The position numbers were made by a program, and so were the translations under genes. A DNA stretch of 16,241 bases from Rubritepida sp. (lineage in GTDB: Bacteria > Pseudomonadota > Alphaproteobacteria > Acetobacterales > Acetobacteraceae). Positions 14,636 to 16,241 of the stretch are shown here, piece by piece. Under the pieces are notes generated by a model. That model was not told the DNA's origin and searched no databases. It saw only the letters and a list, made by a program, of their open reading frames with translations. The stretch covers positions 1 through 16,241 of the forward strand of contig JACMRO010000363.1 in assembly GCA_014376425.1 (NCBI GenBank), given 5' to 3'. How positions within the stretch are numbered: position 1 is the first letter of the stretch; each line of letters begins with the position of its first letter.

Positions 14636-15112
14636 ATGAAGCCTTTCTGGCACAGCAAAACGCTCGACGCCATGACGCCCGACGAGTGGGAGAGCCTGTG
14701 CGACGGCTGTGGCCGCTGCTGCCTGCACAAGTTGCGGGAGGATCGGCACGAAAAGCTGCATTTCACCAACGTCGCCTGCAGGCTGCTCGATGGTGCGACC
14801 GCCCGCTGTTCGAACTATGCCGACCGCCGGCGCTTCGTGCCCGACTGCATCCAGCTGACGCCGCAGCTGCTGCGCGAGATCGACTGGTTGCCGCCGAGCT
14901 GCGCCTACCGGCTGGTGCAGGAGGGCCGCGACCTGCCCTGGTGGCACCCGCTGGTCTCCGGCCGGCCAGAGACGGTGGTCGAGGCCGGCATCAGCGTGGC
15001 GGGCCGGGTGGTGCGGGAGCGCGATTCGGGTGCATTAGAGGACCATGTCGTGCTTTGGCCGGGAAAGCTGCCCCGCCAGGCCAAACCACTACCGGGGAGG
15101 AAAAAAGGATGA
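14636..15112 (+). CDS. ycgN: YcgN-family cysteine cluster protein (UPF0260)
   Basis: This 158-residue cytosolic protein closely follows E. coli YcgN from the start: FWHSKTLDAMTPDEWESLCDGCG is nearly the same as the E. coli text. Eight cysteines are seen at 22, 25, 28, 29, 48, 58, 71 and 89 (CDGCGRCC, NVACRLLD, ARCSNY, PDCIQL, PSCAYRL), consistent with binding a metal ion or a cluster. WLPPSCAYRL and LPWWHPLVSG are family blocks. The biochemical role of the family is not established. It is the first gene of a three-gene plus-strand operon and ends in an ATGA overlap with the DapA-family gene (15109-15112). It is divergent from the collagen-like gene across 60 bp. Confidence 0.93.
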   Translation: MKPFWHSKTLDAMTPDEWESLCDGCGRCCLHKLREDRHEKLHFTNVACRLLDGATARCSNYADRRRFVPDCIQLTPQLLREIDWLPPSCAYRLVQEGRDLPWWHPLVSGRPETVVEAGISVAGRVVRERDSGALEDHVVLWPGKLPRQAKPLPGRKKG

Positions 15113-16047
15113 AGGACGCCATCTACGGCGGCATCAACGTGGCGGTGCTGACCGCCATGCATGAAGATCTTTCGCCAAATCTCGATGCTATGGCCGGCCA
15201 CGCGCACTGGCTGCTGGCCAACGGCGCCAACGGCCTGGGCGTGCTGGGCACCACCGGCGAGGCCAACAGCTTCTCGGGCAGCGAGCGCCGCGCCATCCTC
15301 GAAGGCCTAGTGGCCCGCGGTATTCCCGCGGCGAAGCTGATGCCCGGTACCGGTGTCTCATCGCTGACCGAGACGGTGGAGCTGACGCTGCACGCCCGCG
15401 GCCTGGGCTGCCGCGGCGTGCTGCTGTTGCCGCCCTTCTACTACAAGGGGCCGTCCGATGATGGGCTGTTCGCCTATTTCGACCAGGTGGCGAGACGCGT
15501 CGGCGGTGGGATTGCGCTGTACCTGTATCACTTCCCGCAGCAATCGGCGGTGCCATTCAGCCTCGCCCTGCTTGAGCGACTGCTGGACGCGCATCCGGGC
15601 GTGTTCAAGGGTGTAAAGGACAGCTCGGGCGACTACGCCAACATGAAGGCGATGATCGACGCCTTCGCGCCCCGCGGCTTCGAAGTCTATTCGGGCTCTG
15701 ACGAATACGTTCAGCGCATCCTGGCCGATGGTGGCGCGGGCTGCATCACCGCGGCTGGCAACACCAACTGCCACTGGGGCGGCATCGTATATGCCAGGCG
15801 CACCGGGCCCGAGGCGGACGCCGCCCAGGCGATGCTGGGCGCCACCCGCAAGGCGGCCACCGCCGCGCCACTGATCCCCAACCTGCGCGAGGTTATCGCC
15901 CGCTCAACGGGCGACATGGGCTGGCGCAACATCCGCCCGCCGCACCTGGCCTTGCCCGGCCCGCAGGCCGACGCGGCCTGGGCAACCTGGCAGGCGACGG
16001 GCGCGATCCCGCTGCCCGGCCTGGCGCAGAAGCTGGCCGCGGAATGA
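15109..16047 (+). CDS. Dihydrodipicolinate synthase (DapA/NAL) family lyase
   Basis: This superfamily joins or cleaves pyruvate-containing keto acids through a Schiff base in a TIM barrel. The 312 residues show GTTGEANSFS (Thr48, Thr49, Glu51), the catalytic Tyr140 in LYLYHFP, and the Schiff-base Lys170 in GVKDSSGD. Where authentic DapA has an arginine (Arg138 in YNVPSRT) that binds the carboxylate of aspartate semialdehyde, this protein has Gln145 (YHFPQQS). A role in lysine synthesis is therefore unlikely, and a catabolic aldolase or dehydratase for a sugar acid or other keto acid is more probable. GGGGAGGA at 15094-15101 is a strong ribosome site 7 nt before ATG 15109, which also overlaps the ycgN stop. 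The stop overlaps the cupin start (ATGA, 16044-16047), so the lyase and cupin may act in one pathway. Confidence 0.9.
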   Translation: MKDAIYGGINVAVLTAMHEDLSPNLDAMAGHAHWLLANGANGLGVLGTTGEANSFSGSERRAILEGLVARGIPAAKLMPGTGVSSLTETVELTLHARGLGCRGVLLLPPFYYKGPSDDGLFAYFDQVARRVGGGIALYLYHFPQQSAVPFSLALLERLLDAHPGVFKGVKDSSGDYANMKAMIDAFAPRGFEVYSGSDEYVQRILADGGAGCITAAGNTNCHWGGIVYARRTGPEADAAQAMLGATRKAATAAPLIPNLREVIARSTGDMGWRNIRPPHLALPGPQADAAWATWQATGAIPLPGLAQKLAAE

Positions 16048-16241
16048 AGGAGCCCCTGCGCTGCCGCGAGCCGGCCACCGCCACGGTCCAGGTCGATGAC
16101 GCGCACACCCGTGTCACCCGCTGGGACTTTGCCCCCGGCGCCGAGACCGGCTTTCACCGCCATGGCTGGTATTATGTCGTCGTGCCGGTCACCGATGGCG
16201 AACTGCTGCTGGAGATGGCCGATGGCAGCACCGCCACCGCC
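16044..16241 (+). CDS. Cupin-domain protein (3' end outside the window)
   Basis: An open frame of 66 codons begins at an ATG that overlaps the lyase stop by 4 nt and runs off the end of the window. It encodes VTRWDFAPGAETGFHRHG and then YYVVVPVTDGELLLEMADG. This matches cupin motif 1: the GxxxxFHxH segment with two metal-ligand histidines, a beta strand and the closing glycine. The glutamate usual after the histidines is not seen at its normal place (GWYYVVV). Small single-domain cupins often act as isomerases, decarboxylases or regulators. Coupling to the DapA-family gene suggests work on the same metabolite, but this is context only. Confidence 0.75.
   Translation, partial: MKEPLRCREPATATVQVDDAHTRVTRWDFAPGAETGFHRHGWYYVVVPVTDGELLLEMADGSTATA

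Overview
The window is high-GC DNA with dense genes, short gaps and many 4-nt ATGA/GTGA/TTGA gene overlaps. Gene content and order (priA divergent from a transaldolase, then DUF484 and xerC) point to an alphaproteobacterium, plausibly Rhodospirillales/Acetobacteraceae. That placement is inference from gene style and was not tested. No tRNA, rRNA, CRISPR array, insertion sequence or phage gene was seen.

Layout. Positions 43-4534 hold housekeeping genes: priA (minus strand) diverges from a tightly overlapped plus-strand operon of transaldolase, DUF484 protein and XerC recombinase. Positions 4535-6160 look like the eroded remains of a catabolic locus. A C-terminal scrap of an ACMSD-type amidohydrolase comes first, then an intact TauD/TfdA-type dioxygenase, then a frameshifted minus-strand relic that resembles an ABC-transporter substrate-binding protein. 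An intact amidase follows (6158-7387). Convergent to it are two overlapping minus-strand genes, a glycosyltransferase and a gamma-glutamyltransferase-fold hydrolase that seems to lack the glutamate-binding residues (7392-10135).

Positions 10181-13082 carry a TonB-dependent receptor and, upstream on the same strand, a YdfG-type dehydrogenase. A 28-bp near-perfect palindrome sits on the receptor start codon. Its core is ATGTTATAACAT, the heart of proteobacterial Zur (zinc uptake regulator) boxes, so the receptor is a candidate zinc or zincophore importer. Next come a lipoprotein alpha/beta hydrolase (13141-13947) and a small membrane-anchored collagen-like protein with 48 uninterrupted Gly-X-Y triplets (14018-14575). 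The window ends with a plus-strand operon of YcgN-type cysteine-cluster protein, DapA-family lyase and a cupin cut by the window edge, each joined by an ATGA overlap.

The points most worth following are the Zur-like operator with an apparently leaderless receptor gene, the collagen-like protein, the GGT homologue with altered substrate pocket, and the decayed catabolic island beside xerC. Positions 1-42, after the priA stop, show no feature I can support.
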